DNA of 64,000 bases from Mycolicibacterium sp. HK-90 (lineage in GTDB: Bacteria; Actinomycetota; Actinomycetes; Mycobacteriales; Mycobacteriaceae), in the NCBI RefSeq assembly GCF_030486405.1, contig NZ_CP129613.1, forward strand, positions 2,108,001 through 2,172,000, given 5' to 3'. The notes under the pieces were generated by a model, which did not search any database, was not told the DNA's origin, and saw only the letters and a program-made list of their open reading frames with translations. Below are positions 18,120 to 26,787 of this stretch, one piece after another (within the stretch, counting starts at the first letter, position 1; every line of letters begins with the position of its first letter). The translations under genes were made by a program, and so were the position numbers.

Positions 18120-19557
18120 GGGTGAAATACTCGCGCACCGCACCCAGGTCCGGCTTGCCCGATGGGGTGCGCGGGATGGTGTCGACGATCGCGATCGTGG
18201 TGGGGATCTCGTACCGGGCCAGCCGGCCCTGCAGATAGTCGGCGAGTTCGGCGACCGGCGCCGACCCGCGCAATTCGACCATCGCGACCGGAGTTTCACC
18301 GAGCCGGTCATCCGGCATGCCGATCACGGCCGCACCGCGCACCGCGGGGTGGCTCTCCAGCGCGGTGCGGACATCGTCGGGCATCACCTTGAAACCGCCG
18401 CGGATGATGGCCTGATCCGCGCGGCCGACAATCCAGACGAAGCCGTCGGCGTCGATGCGGGCCAGATCGGTGGTGCGCACCCAGTCGGCATCGGCGTCGA
18501 ACTGCGCCGGCTTGACCTCGAGCAACCCCTCCTGATCGGGAGGCAGGGGAGTGCCGTCTCCGGCGACGACCCGCAGCCGGGCCCCGGGGTTGGCCCGGCC
18601 CACGCTGCCGCGCTTGTCCTTCCAGTACTTCTGGTGATCGGCGAGGGTCCAGCCCGCCACCCCGCCACCGAACTCGGTGGCGGCATACGACGTGAGCACC
18701 GGGATGCCGAACTTCTCCGTGAAGGCATCGGCGTCGTCGGCCGACAGCGGGGCGGTACCGGAGGTGACCGCCCGGATGCCGGCCAGGTCGTCGCGGGTGA
18801 GATCGGAGTGCAACACCATGCGCAGGGCGGCCGGGACGAGGGACACCGCCCGCGGCTGGTGCTCTCGCACCGCGGCGGCCCAGCGTTGCAGCTCGAACTT
18901 GGGTAGCAGCACGAAAGGACGAGCCTCGGCGATACACAACAACACCCGGAACACGCCGCCGACGTGTACCAGCGGGGAGTTGACGATCGCCACGCCGCGT
19001 CGCAGTTCAGTTGGGGCCGGGGACTTCTCGGGATCGCGGCCGATGACGCTGCGGGCCAGCATGTCGTAGGTCAGGTCCACGCGTTTGGGCGGGCCCGTGG
19101 TACCACTGGTCAGCATCCACACCGCCACGCCGGGACGGCCCGCGTCTGCGGTCGGATGTCGAGCGGGGGTCACGACGGGAGGCGTGTCGAGGTCGCCGAT
19201 CGTGACGACCGTCGTGGTCGAGGAAGGCGTCGTCAGGGCGGTGATGTCCTCGGCCAGGCCGACGATCACCGGCAGCCCGAGGGCTTCGATGTCGGCGCGG
19301 GTGCGCTCGTCACCGCGGGACGGGTTGATCACGACGACGGTGCCGCCGGTGCTCAGCACGCCGAGGAGGGCCGCCACGTGGACGGGCCGGTTGCGCAGCA
19401 TGATCCCGACGCGGGTGCCCGTAGACACCTGGCCGATGCGCCGGGCCAGGGTCGCCACCTGGCCCCAGGTGTTCCACTGGCCGTCGTACTGAACGGCGTT
19501 CGCGGACGGGTCGAGACCGAGAACGTCGTCGATACGGCGTGAAAGCGGGTGGGCCAT
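18112..19557 (-). CDS. Acyl-CoA ligase (ANL), first of three in tandem
   Basis: A 481-aa ligase. It carries LTSGTTGPPKRVDL, YAATEFGGG, TTDLARIDADGF with GRADQAIIRGGFKVMP, and the catalytic Lys of TPSGKPDLG. These motifs place it with the ligase at 5207-6697 rather than with its two operon partners. ATG 19557 shares one base with the stop of the preceding crotonase (TGATG). Confidence 0.88.
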   Translation of the reverse strand: MAHPLSRRIDDVLGLDPSANAVQYDGQWNTWGQVATLARRIGQVSTGTRVGIMLRNRPVHVAALLGVLSTGGTVVVINPSRGDERTRADIEALGLPVIVGLAEDITALTTPSSTTTVVTIGDLDTPPVVTPARHPTADAGRPGVAVWMLTSGTTGPPKRVDLTYDMLARSVIGRDPEKSPAPTELRRGVAIVNSPLVHVGGVFRVLLCIAEARPFVLLPKFELQRWAAAVREHQPRAVSLVPAALRMVLHSDLTRDDLAGIRAVTSGTAPLSADDADAFTEKFGIPVLTSYAATEFGGGVAGWTLADHQKYWKDKRGSVGRANPGARLRVVAGDGTPLPPDQEGLLEVKPAQFDADADWVRTTDLARIDADGFVWIVGRADQAIIRGGFKVMPDDVRTALESHPAVRGAAVIGMPDDRLGETPVAMVELRGSAPVAELADYLQGRLARYEIPTTIAIVDTIPRTPSGKPDLGAVREYFTRV

Positions 19558-20330
19558 CAGCGGATCCGGGGCGTTGTCTTGGGCAGGGGACGTTCGGCCA
19601 GCTCGGCCTTGGCGATCGGGTTGCCCAGCCGGGTGTAGATGAGGCCCTGGTCCATCGCGGCGCGGTATGGCTTGTCCAGGGACTCCCAGATCGACTTCAC
19701 GGTGCCCTGCGTGGCGGTCGGCGGTTTCGCGGCGATGGTGGTGGCGATCTCGTTTGCGCGGTCCCACAACTGGTCTTTGGCCACGATCTCGGTCACGAGT
19801 CCGATGCGCAGGGCAGTCTCGGCGCCGACTCGTTCGTCGTTGCCCATCAAAGCCATTCGCAAGGTATCGCCGAGCCCGACGCGGCGCATCAGTCCGATCG
19901 GCTCCAGCGCCGACACCAGCCCGGCGCTGACGTGGGAATCGAAGAAGGTGGCCTCCTGCGAGCAGATCACCACGTCGGACTCGTTGACGAAGTACAGTGC
20001 CCCGGCCGTGCACATCCCTTGTACCGCACACACCACCGGCTTCCACATCTTCTGCCATTTGGGGCTCAGCAGTTCGCCGGGATCTTCGTGGTTCCACACG
20101 ATCTCGGGCTGTCCGTAGCTGGACTTCACGTCGAGCCCGGCGCTGAACGCCCGGTCGCCCGCGGCGCGCAGCACCACGGCGTTGATGCCCTCGTCGGCTT
20201 TGATGACGTGCCACGCGTCGCGCACTTCATGGCACATCGCGCGGTTGAACGAGTTCAGTGCTTCGGGGCGGTTCAGCGTGACCGTGGCGACCCTTGATTC
20301 ATGGTCGAATTCCAGCAGGATCGTTTCCAC
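19557..20330 (-). CDS. Crotonase-fold protein without canonical glutamates
   Basis: A 257-aa crotonase/enoyl-CoA hydratase family protein. The oxyanion-hole segment AFSAGLDVKS is present, but the two hydratase glutamates are replaced by Tyr113 and His133 (canonical spacing of 20). The neighbouring crotonase has Asp119 and His139, and both share the motif FFD-x-HVS-x-GLV. A classic hydratase reaction is therefore unlikely; isomerase, hydrolase or C-C lyase activity, perhaps as a complex with the neighbour, fits better. GTG 20330 overlaps the upstream TAG by one base. Confidence 0.82.
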   Translation of the reverse strand: METILLEFDHESRVATVTLNRPEALNSFNRAMCHEVRDAWHVIKADEGINAVVLRAAGDRAFSAGLDVKSSYGQPEIVWNHEDPGELLSPKWQKMWKPVVCAVQGMCTAGALYFVNESDVVICSQEATFFDSHVSAGLVSALEPIGLMRRVGLGDTLRMALMGNDERVGAETALRIGLVTEIVAKDQLWDRANEIATTIAAKPPTATQGTVKSIWESLDKPYRAAMDQGLIYTRLGNPIAKAELAERPLPKTTPRIR

Positions 20331-21130
20331 TAGCGCGCCTGCCAGATGGGCTTGCGCTTCTCCACGAACGCCCGCGGTCCCTCCAGCGCATCCTCGGTGC
20401 GTACCACGCGCTCACGGAACGTCTCGGCCAGGATCTCGCCCTCGTGCAACGGCAGATCGAGCGTCTTGTGAATCGCCAGCCGGGTGCCTCGGACTGCCAG
20501 TGGGGCGTTGAGGCACACCGTGTCGGCGATCTCGTGGGCACGTTCCAGCAGGTGAGCGTGCTCGACGATCTCGGTGATCAGACCGAGCTCGTAGGCGCGT
20601 TCGACGGTCATGCGTTCGTGCTTGCCCATCAACGCCATTCGCAGGGCCACCGACCGGGGAAGTGCACGGGCCAGGCGCACCATCTCGCGCGCTGCCACCA
20701 GGCCGATGCTCACATGTGGGTCGAAGAACGTCGCCTTGTCCGAGGCGATCACGATGTCGCCGGTGGTCACCCAGTCCAACCCGGCGCCGCAACAGATTCC
20801 GTTGATCGCGACCACGACCGGCTTGGCCATGCTGCGGAACGGCGGGGTGCCCTCCTGCGGTGCTTCCCACTGCTCGTAGGTGGACAGGTAGGGCCGCTCG
20901 TTGACGACCTTGCCGTCGCCGGGGATCTCCTTGACATCGGCACCCGTGCAGAACGCCCGACCGGTGGCAGTGACGATCATCAGCCAGACGTCGTCGTCGT
21001 TCTCCGCATCGGCGTAGGCCGAGCGCAACTCCGTGATCATGTGCGGTGAGAGCGCATTGAGCGCGTCGGGCCGGTTGAGCGTGATGGTGGCCTTGTGGCC
21101 GTCAACCTCGTATTTGATGGTGTCGTACAT
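20330..21130 (-). CDS. Crotonase-fold protein, paralogue of its neighbour
   Basis: A 266-aa crotonase with oxyanion segment AFCTGADVKE. The glutamate positions of classic hydratases are occupied by Asp119 and His139. The FFDPHVSIGLV segment matches the next gene downstream, so these are diverged tandem paralogues. ATG 21130 follows the previous crotonase by 9 nt. It may still act on enoyl-CoA through Asp119, but this cannot be judged from sequence. Confidence 0.84.
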   Translation of the reverse strand: MYDTIKYEVDGHKATITLNRPDALNALSPHMITELRSAYADAENDDDVWLMIVTATGRAFCTGADVKEIPGDGKVVNERPYLSTYEQWEAPQEGTPPFRSMAKPVVVAINGICCGAGLDWVTTGDIVIASDKATFFDPHVSIGLVAAREMVRLARALPRSVALRMALMGKHERMTVERAYELGLITEIVEHAHLLERAHEIADTVCLNAPLAVRGTRLAIHKTLDLPLHEGEILAETFRERVVRTEDALEGPRAFVEKRKPIWQAR

Positions 21131-21139
21131 GGATACCTT

Positions 21140-21934
21140 TCATCGGCCCTGGAAGTCGGGGTCGCGGCGGTCCCGGAATGCGGCCAGGCCCTCTTTGAAA
21201 TCGCCAGTGCGGCAGGAGAGTTCCAGGTTGGACAGCTCCTGGTTCATGGACTGGGTCAGGGTGGCGTGCTGGCCGTAGGCGATGGCCTGTTTGGCCAGCC
21301 CGATCGCGACGGTGGGTCCGGCAGCCAGGCGTGCCAACAGGTCGGTCTCGGCTGTGTCCAGCTGATCGGAGGGGACCGCGCAGTGGATCAACCCCCACTC
21401 GGCAGCCTCGGCGCCGCTGACCTTCTCGCCGAGCAACAGCATGCGTTTTGCCCGGGCCACCCCGGCCAGTCGCGGGATCAGCCAGGTCGCCCCCGAATCA
21501 GGTGTGAACCCGCGGCTCATGAACGGCTCCCAGAATGTCGCTCCCGCTTCGGCGATCGTGAAGTCGGCGGCCAGTGCCAGGTTGCAGCCCAATCCCACGG
21601 CCCACCCCCGCACCGCGCACACCACCGGAAGCTGGATGGTGGCGATCAACTCGATGACCCGGTGCGCGGTGTGTGGGATGCGACGGACCAGATCGCCGGT
21701 GCGTGGCCGCTGTCCGGCGTCGTTGGTGGCGACCCAGTCGGCTCCGGCGCAGAAGTCGTCGCCGGCGCCGCTGATGGCGATGGCCCGCAACGAGTCGTCG
21801 TACGCGGCCGCCGAGAGAATGGCGACCAGCTCATCGATCATGGGGTGGCTCAATGAGTTACGCCGCGACGGACGGTCGAGGGTGATGCGCAGGACGGAGT
21901 CCGCGCGGGACGTGGTCACCGAACCGTCACTCAC
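21140..21934 (-). CDS. PaaG-like enoyl-CoA isomerase
   Basis: A 264-aa crotonase. The hydratase glutamates are replaced (Asn118, Phe138), while Asp146 in GFTPDSGATWLIPR matches the catalytic Asp of PaaG-type isomerases (1,2-epoxyphenylacetyl-CoA isomerase and delta3/delta2-enoyl-CoA isomerases). A double-bond shift is the most likely chemistry. Start GTG 21934 has no strong Shine-Dalgarno; GTG 21919 is an alternative. First gene of the eight-gene minus operon, divergent from a GntR regulator. Confidence 0.84.
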   Translation of the reverse strand: MSDGSVTTSRADSVLRITLDRPSRRNSLSHPMIDELVAILSAAAYDDSLRAIAISGAGDDFCAGADWVATNDAGQRPRTGDLVRRIPHTAHRVIELIATIQLPVVCAVRGWAVGLGCNLALAADFTIAEAGATFWEPFMSRGFTPDSGATWLIPRLAGVARAKRMLLLGEKVSGAEAAEWGLIHCAVPSDQLDTAETDLLARLAAGPTVAIGLAKQAIAYGQHATLTQSMNQELSNLELSCRTGDFKEGLAAFRDRRDPDFQGR

Positions 21935-21994
21935 CTGAACCCGGCCTTTCCTGAGCCATACAGTTGCCCATACAGTAGGCGATGCGGTTACTAT

Positions 21995-22004
21995 CTTGTA
22001 CAAG
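21995..22004. promoter_or_regulatory. Candidate GntR operator
   Basis: CTTGTACAAG is a perfect 10-bp palindrome containing TTGT-ACAA, in line with the TNGT-ACNA operators of FadR-type GntR proteins. It lies 21 nt upstream of the GntR ATG, in the divergent promoter region shared with the crotonase-ligase operon, so the regulator could control both directions. A degenerate TACTGTAA-type site (21959-21977) lies next to it. Confidence 0.5.
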
Positions 22005-22024
22005 TTAGCAAGGAAAGGTCGTCG

Positions 22025-22783
22025 ATGGAAGGTCGCGCACGGCGCATCCGGCAGCCGCGGGTTGCCGAGATCGTGGCGGCCAAACTCCGCGATGACATCC
22101 TGTCCGGACGGCTGCGCGCCGGCGACGTGCTGCCCACCCAGGAGAGCCTGTTCCAGGAATTCGGTGTCAGCCCACCGGCATTGCGGGAGGCCATCCATCT
22201 GCTCGAGACCGACGGGCTGATCTCGGTGCGGCGCGGCAACATGGGCGGCGCGGTCGTGCGCCTGCCATCACCGGAACGTACCGCCCACACGATCAGCATG
22301 GTGCTGCAGACACGGGCGGCCACCCCGGCCGATGTCAGCGGGGCACTACTGCACCTCGAACCGATCTGCGCGGGGATGTGTGCCGCGCGTGCCGACCGGG
22401 CCACCGAGGTGGTGCCCTATCTCCAGGCTGAGATCGACACCCAGACTGCGCAGTTCGGCAATGCCGCGCAGTATGTACGCAATGCCCGCCGGTTCCACGA
22501 GGTGCTGGTCGCGCGGTGCGGCAACGAACCGATGATCCTGCTGATCGGCTCACTGGAGCTGATCTGGTCGGCACACGAATCGGACGTCTGGGGCGACGAC
22601 GTGAACGAGAAGACCATGCGGGCCGCACTCCGGGACCACCAGCGGTTGCTCGACGCGATCGCGGATGGCGACTCGGCCCGGGCCACCAAGCTCGCCGCCG
22701 ACCATCTGACCGCGGCCCGGCACACCACGCTGGCTGCCGGGACCGACAAAACCATTGAAGCGAGGTTGATTTCGCATGACTGA
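22025..22783 (+). CDS. GntR-family (FadR-like) regulator
   Basis: A 252-aa regulator: winged HTH (about 10-80, with ESLFQEFGVSPPALREAIHLL as the HTH and a basic wing VRRGNMGGAVVR) followed by an FCD ligand-binding domain. AGGAAAGG precedes the ATG. It is divergent from the crotonase-ligase operon and overlaps the next crotonase gene by 8 nt, so it probably controls both, responding to a CoA ester or acid. Confidence 0.9.
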   Translation: MEGRARRIRQPRVAEIVAAKLRDDILSGRLRAGDVLPTQESLFQEFGVSPPALREAIHLLETDGLISVRRGNMGGAVVRLPSPERTAHTISMVLQTRAATPADVSGALLHLEPICAGMCAARADRATEVVPYLQAEIDTQTAQFGNAAQYVRNARRFHEVLVARCGNEPMILLIGSLELIWSAHESDVWGDDVNEKTMRAALRDHQRLLDAIADGDSARATKLAADHLTAARHTTLAAGTDKTIEARLISHD

Positions 22784-23657
22784 TGACCGGGTGCACTATG
22801 AGGTCGACGCGGACAACCGCATCGCCACCATCACGCTGAACAATCCCAGACAGCGCAATTCCTATGACGCGGCGATGCGCGACGAGATCGCTCGCTATCT
22901 CGACATCGTCGCCGACGACGATGACCTCACCGTGGTGCTGCTGCGTGGCGCCGAGGGCGTGTTCAGTACCGGCGCGGACATGAACAATGCCTACGGCTGG
23001 TACGGCGGCGAGCGTACGGACGCCCCTGCTGAGGCGCCGAAGAAGTCACGCCCCAGCCAGCGCCGCCGGCTCACGGTGGACCGCAAGTCTTTTGGCTTCT
23101 ACCACAACTTCATGGGCTTCCCGAAGGTCACGGTGGGGGAGATCAGCGGCTACGCGCTCGGCGGCGGCTTCGAGATGGCGTTGATGACCGATATCTCGGT
23201 GATCGCCCGCGACACCAAGATCGGCATGCCGGCCACCCGGTTCCTCGGCCCGGCGCTGGGCAGTCTGCACATGTTCTTCCACCGCCTCGGCCCGGTGCTG
23301 GCTCGGCGGATGCTGCTCACCGGAGACATCGTCGAGGCCGGAACCATCGAGCACCTCGGCATCTTCACCGACACCTGCGATGCCGATCAGGTGACGGCGC
23401 GGGCGCGGTACTGGGCGACCAAGGCGGCGAAGATGCCCGCCGACGGGGTGGTGATCGCCAAGGAGGCCTTCCGGCTCGTCGAGCAGAGCCAGGCATATCA
23501 GGGGGAAGAGGTGGCCAGCTACATCTTCCACGCCTATGGCACCAACTTGCAGTTCGGGCCCGGCGAGTTCAACTTCGTCAAAACTCGGGCCCAGCACGGC
23601 ACCAAGGAGGCGTTCCGGCTGCGTGACGAGCATTTCCACGTCCCGGAACCACAGTGA
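22776..23657 (+). CDS. Enoyl-CoA hydratase/isomerase family protein
   Basis: A 293-aa crotonase with an extra charged segment after the oxyanion helix (about 78-100, rich in Ala, Pro, Lys and Arg) and a C-terminal extension. Glu133 of GGGFEMALMTD is kept but the second glutamate is Ala153, so single-base chemistry (isomerase or altered hydratase) is likely. ATG lies inside the end of the GntR gene (8-nt overlap). A thiolase follows 52 nt later with its own AT-rich upstream region. Confidence 0.85.
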   Translation: MTDDRVHYEVDADNRIATITLNNPRQRNSYDAAMRDEIARYLDIVADDDDLTVVLLRGAEGVFSTGADMNNAYGWYGGERTDAPAEAPKKSRPSQRRRLTVDRKSFGFYHNFMGFPKVTVGEISGYALGGGFEMALMTDISVIARDTKIGMPATRFLGPALGSLHMFFHRLGPVLARRMLLTGDIVEAGTIEHLGIFTDTCDADQVTARARYWATKAAKMPADGVVIAKEAFRLVEQSQAYQGEEVASYIFHAYGTNLQFGPGEFNFVKTRAQHGTKEAFRLRDEHFHVPEPQ

Positions 23658-23709
23658 TCCCGTCTCCTGGTACGTTTACAGAAGTATTCGATATCGTAAA
23701 GGTGGAACT

Positions 23710-24891
23710 ATGCCAACACCCGTCATCGTGGGCGCCGCCCGTACGGCGATCGGCCGATCCTTCAAGGGCACGCTAGTCAATACCCCGCCCGAAACCCTGA
23801 TCACCACGGTCCTGCCCGAGGTGGTGCGTCGCGCCGGGATCGCTCCCGAGGCCATCGACGACCTGATCTTCGCCGAATCCAATTACGGCGGTGGCGATAT
23901 CGCCCGCTATGCCGCGGACGCCCTCGGCTGGGAATCGGTGCCCGGACAGTCGGTCAACCGGCACTGCGCCGGCAGCCTGACCGCCATCGGCAACGCCTCG
24001 GCCCAGATCGGTTCCGGGATGGAGCGCGTGCTCGTGGCCGGCGGCGTCCAGTCGCTGTCTTCGTCCCCGCTGATGAAGTGGCGGGTGCCCGGGTTCGGTC
24101 CCGAGATCGAGTTCATCGAGCCGTGGATGACCCCGACGCACGTCGAGACCCCGGACGCGCCTATGCGCGACATGTCGATCACCGTCGGTTGGAACACCGC
24201 GCAGGCCGCCGGTATCACCCGCGAGGAGATGGACGCCTGGGCCGCGCGGTCGCACCAGCGGGCCATCGCAGCCATCGACGCGGGCAAGTTCCTCGAGGAG
24301 ATCGTGCCGCTGAAGGTCACCCAGCCGGACGGCTCCGTCACCGAGTTCAGCATCGACGAGCATCCGCGTCGCGGCACCACCGCCGAGAAGCTCGCCGAGC
24401 TCAAGGTCCTGCACCCGGAGATCGAAGGGTTCTCCATCACCGCGGGCAACAGCAGCGGCACCAATGACGCTGCCGCTGCTGTCGCGTTGGTCGGCGACGA
24501 TTACGCGATCGCCGAGAACCTCAATGTGCTGGCCACCGTGAAGGCCTGGGCCGCGGTCGGCGTTCCGGCCCGCGACACGGGCCTGGGTGGTGTCGAGGTG
24601 ATCGGCAAGGTGCTCGACCGTGCCGGGCTCAAGCCGTCAGATGTCGCGCTGTGGGAGATCAACGAGGCGTTCGCCTCGGTGCCGATCGCCGCGGTGCGCA
24701 AGTACGGCATCGACGAGGAGCTGGTGAACTTCTCCGGAAGCGGCTGCAGCCTCGGCCATCCGATCGCCGCATCCGGTGCCCGCATGGTCACCACACTGGT
24801 CTACGAATTGCAGCGCCGTGGTGGCGGTATCGGCGTCGCCGCGATGTGCGCCGGGGGTGGCCAGGGCGGCGCGGTCGTCATCGAGGTCTAG
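23710..24891 (+). CDS. Acetyl-CoA acyltransferase (thiolase)
   Basis: A 393-aa thiolase. Active-site residues are Cys86 (NRHCAGSLTA), His350 (GHPIAASG) and Cys380 (CAGGGQGG), with NEAFAS also present, so it should be fully active in cleaving 3-oxoacyl-CoA. AAAGGTGG precedes ATG 23710 by about 4 nt. The upstream gap contains a CGATATCG palindrome (23689-23696) that may be part of a promoter. It ends at a hairpin shared with the convergent TetR gene. Confidence 0.92.
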   Translation: MPTPVIVGAARTAIGRSFKGTLVNTPPETLITTVLPEVVRRAGIAPEAIDDLIFAESNYGGGDIARYAADALGWESVPGQSVNRHCAGSLTAIGNASAQIGSGMERVLVAGGVQSLSSSPLMKWRVPGFGPEIEFIEPWMTPTHVETPDAPMRDMSITVGWNTAQAAGITREEMDAWAARSHQRAIAAIDAGKFLEEIVPLKVTQPDGSVTEFSIDEHPRRGTTAEKLAELKVLHPEIEGFSITAGNSSGTNDAAAAVALVGDDYAIAENLNVLATVKAWAAVGVPARDTGLGGVEVIGKVLDRAGLKPSDVALWEINEAFASVPIAAVRKYGIDEELVNFSGSGCSLGHPIAASGARMVTTLVYELQRRGGGIGVAAMCAGGGQGGAVVIEV

Positions 24892-24901
24892 AACAGGTTG
24901 G

Positions 24902-24952
24902 CTCTGCGTCCCCGGCGTGAACGTCCGAGAAGGATGCGCCGTGGACGCAGAG
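24902..24952. terminator. Hairpin between convergent genes
   Basis: Arms CTCTGCGTCC (24902-24911) and GGACGCAGAG (24943-24952) are perfect complements around a 31-nt loop, filling the gap between the thiolase and the convergent TetR gene. There is no U-tract. The arm sequence resembles a shortened form of the GCGAGCAGACGCA palindromes. Confidence 0.5.
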
Positions 24953-25705
24953 TCAGCTGGCCGCAGCTTTGCGGCGGGCGGGTGCCTTCTTGGCGGGCTT
25001 GCCGGCGTTGGCCTCGATCCGGCTTGCGGCGTGGTCGAGGATGCATTCCAGGCCGTACTCGAAGTTCTTCTCGTCGGCCGCCCCGATGCGGTGCCCTTCA
25101 CTGGTGACCTGGGCCAGGAGCGGGGTGACGTCCGGGTCGATGACCATGGTCTCCTCGTAATCGCCGGGGGCGTTGTCGTTGGCCCGGTTCTTCTCGTAGA
25201 GGCGGTGCAGCACGACCGAGCCGCGGACATGGACGGATACCGCCGAATAGGTGTCGAAGGCGTCCTCGACCGGCAACCCGGCCTCGACCAGGCCGGCGAT
25301 CGCGGTCTCCATCTCCTGCACGCCCAGGCGCGCGGCGCGCGGACTCAGCGCCGAGCGAATGAGGATGAGGTCGCACAGGATCGGGTTACCCATGAAGGCT
25401 TTTCGCATGGTCCTCGCATGGTTGGCCAGCGACTCACGCCAATCCTTGGCCTCGACGTACGGGGTGGCGACGACGAACTCACGCAGCGCGCGGTCGGTCA
25501 TCGCGTTGAGCAGATCGTCCTTCTTGCGGAAGTACCAGTAGATGCTTGTGACGCCGACACCCAGGTGTTTGCCCAGTAGCGGCATGCTGAGGTTGTCGAT
25601 CGAGACCTGCTCGGCGAGTTCGAATGCGCCCTTGATGATGTCCTCGGGATTGATGGACCCGCGTTCGCGCCGTTGACGCTTCTCAGCGGTCGGTTGCTTT
25701 GCCAC
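24953..25705 (-). CDS. TetR-family regulator (paralogue of 45383-46069)
   Basis: A 250-aa TetR repressor with N-terminal HTH (about 20-66) and recognition region VGVTSIYWYFR at 50-60, identical to that of the TetR at 45383-46069. It has a long C-terminal ligand domain and an Ala/Lys/Arg-rich tail. GTG 25705 is preferred to ATG 25720: GGAGG sits 8 nt before the GTG, directly after the ATG. It is divergent from a crotonase operon whose promoter carries a TACTGTAA-type palindrome, its likely target. Confidence 0.9.
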   Translation of the reverse strand: MAKQPTAEKRQRRERGSINPEDIIKGAFELAEQVSIDNLSMPLLGKHLGVGVTSIYWYFRKKDDLLNAMTDRALREFVVATPYVEAKDWRESLANHARTMRKAFMGNPILCDLILIRSALSPRAARLGVQEMETAIAGLVEAGLPVEDAFDTYSAVSVHVRGSVVLHRLYEKNRANDNAPGDYEETMVIDPDVTPLLAQVTSEGHRIGAADEKNFEYGLECILDHAASRIEANAGKPAKKAPARRKAAAS

Positions 25706-25922
25706 TGCGGGCACCTCCATCGAAATCGATTCTGTTCGAGCCGTCCCTGCGCCGCGGGTCAATCGCAGGTGAATTTACCGTCGGCTGCCACCTGAACTGC
25801 GCCTATGCGCGCGTGTCGCGGCCGCTTGTCGCTGTCAACCTTACCGGTAGCCTTTCTGTGCGCACCTTGCGCCGTCGGCGCCGACGCGTCGCTCAGGCGC
25901 AGCCGGCGGCCCGCCATCTTTG

Positions 25923-25941
25923 TACTGTAATCCCTATAGTA
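25923..25941. promoter_or_regulatory. TACTGTAA-family operator, site A
   Basis: TACTGTAA-TCC-CTATAGTA matches the consensus TACTGTAA-N3-TTACAGTA at 14 of 16 arm positions. It contains a TATAGT -10-like box (25935-25940), 41 nt before the crotonase ATG at 25982, so a bound repressor would block that promoter. Confidence 0.65.
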
Positions 25942-25981
25942 GGCTTTTCGGGGTTACTGGGCCGTGAGCAAAGGGGCATAG

Positions 25982-26743
25982 ATGTCGGACGAAGTTCTCA
26001 CCGAGCGTCGGGGTCGAACGCTGGTCATCACGATCAACCGTCCGGAGGCGCGCAACGCGTTCAACCTCGCGGTGGTTCAAGGCCTCGCCGACGCCATGGA
26101 CGAACTCGACGACACCCCCGAGCTGTCGGTGGCCGTCCTCACCGGAGCGGGTGGAAACTTCTGTGCGGGCATGGACCTCAAGGCATTCGCCGCAGGCGAA
26201 CTGCCCTACGTTCCCGGCCGGGGTGCGGGGTTCACCGAGCGTCCGCCGCGTAAGCCGTTGATCGCCGCCGTCGAAGGGTTCGCGCTCGCCGGCGGCACCG
26301 AGCTCGTGCTCGCCACCGATCTCGTGGTGGCCTCCAAGGTCGCCAAGTTCGGCATCCCCGAGGTCAAGCGTGGTCTGGTGGCCGGCGGTGGCGGCCTGCT
26401 GCGCCTGCATCAGCGCATTCCGTACCAGAAGGCGATGGAACTGGCGCTCACCGGTGACAGCTTCACCGCCGAGGAAGCCGCCGCGTGGGGTTTCGTCAAC
26501 AAACTGACCGAGCCCGGTGCGGCCCTGGACGGTGCGCTCGAACTCGCCGATCGGATCACTGCCAACGGCCCGCTGGCAGTGGCCGTGACCAAGGAGATCA
26601 TCGCGTCGTCCTCGGAGTGGTCGGCTGACGAGATGTGGAAGAAACAGGGCGAACTGCTCGGACCGGTGTTCTCGTCGAATGACGCCAAGGAAGGCGCGAT
26701 CGCGTTCGCCGAGAAGCGCGCGCCGAACTGGACCGGTTCCTGA
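25982..26743 (+). CDS. Enoyl-CoA hydratase
   Basis: A 253-aa crotonase. It is the only crotonase in this window with both classic catalytic glutamates: Glu107 (GGTELVLATD) and Glu127 (GIPEVKRGL), 20 residues apart. Oxyanion segment NFCAGMDLKA. It should hydrate trans-2-enoyl-CoA. First gene of a plus-strand cluster continuing to the SDR and DapA-like genes; 44 nt separate it from the SDR, including a run of seven T. Confidence 0.92.
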   Translation: MSDEVLTERRGRTLVITINRPEARNAFNLAVVQGLADAMDELDDTPELSVAVLTGAGGNFCAGMDLKAFAAGELPYVPGRGAGFTERPPRKPLIAAVEGFALAGGTELVLATDLVVASKVAKFGIPEVKRGLVAGGGGLLRLHQRIPYQKAMELALTGDSFTAEEAAAWGFVNKLTEPGAALDGALELADRITANGPLAVAVTKEIIASSSEWSADEMWKKQGELLGPVFSSNDAKEGAIAFAEKRAPNWTGS

Positions 26744-26787
26744 GTACCGCGGGCAGGAGCGAAGCGACCGGGGAGTTTTTTTGGGCC

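Noticed and set aside
26744..26787. Run of seven T between crotonase and SDR genes as a terminator
   Set aside because: No stable stem precedes the T-run, and the genes on both sides appear to belong to one unit.
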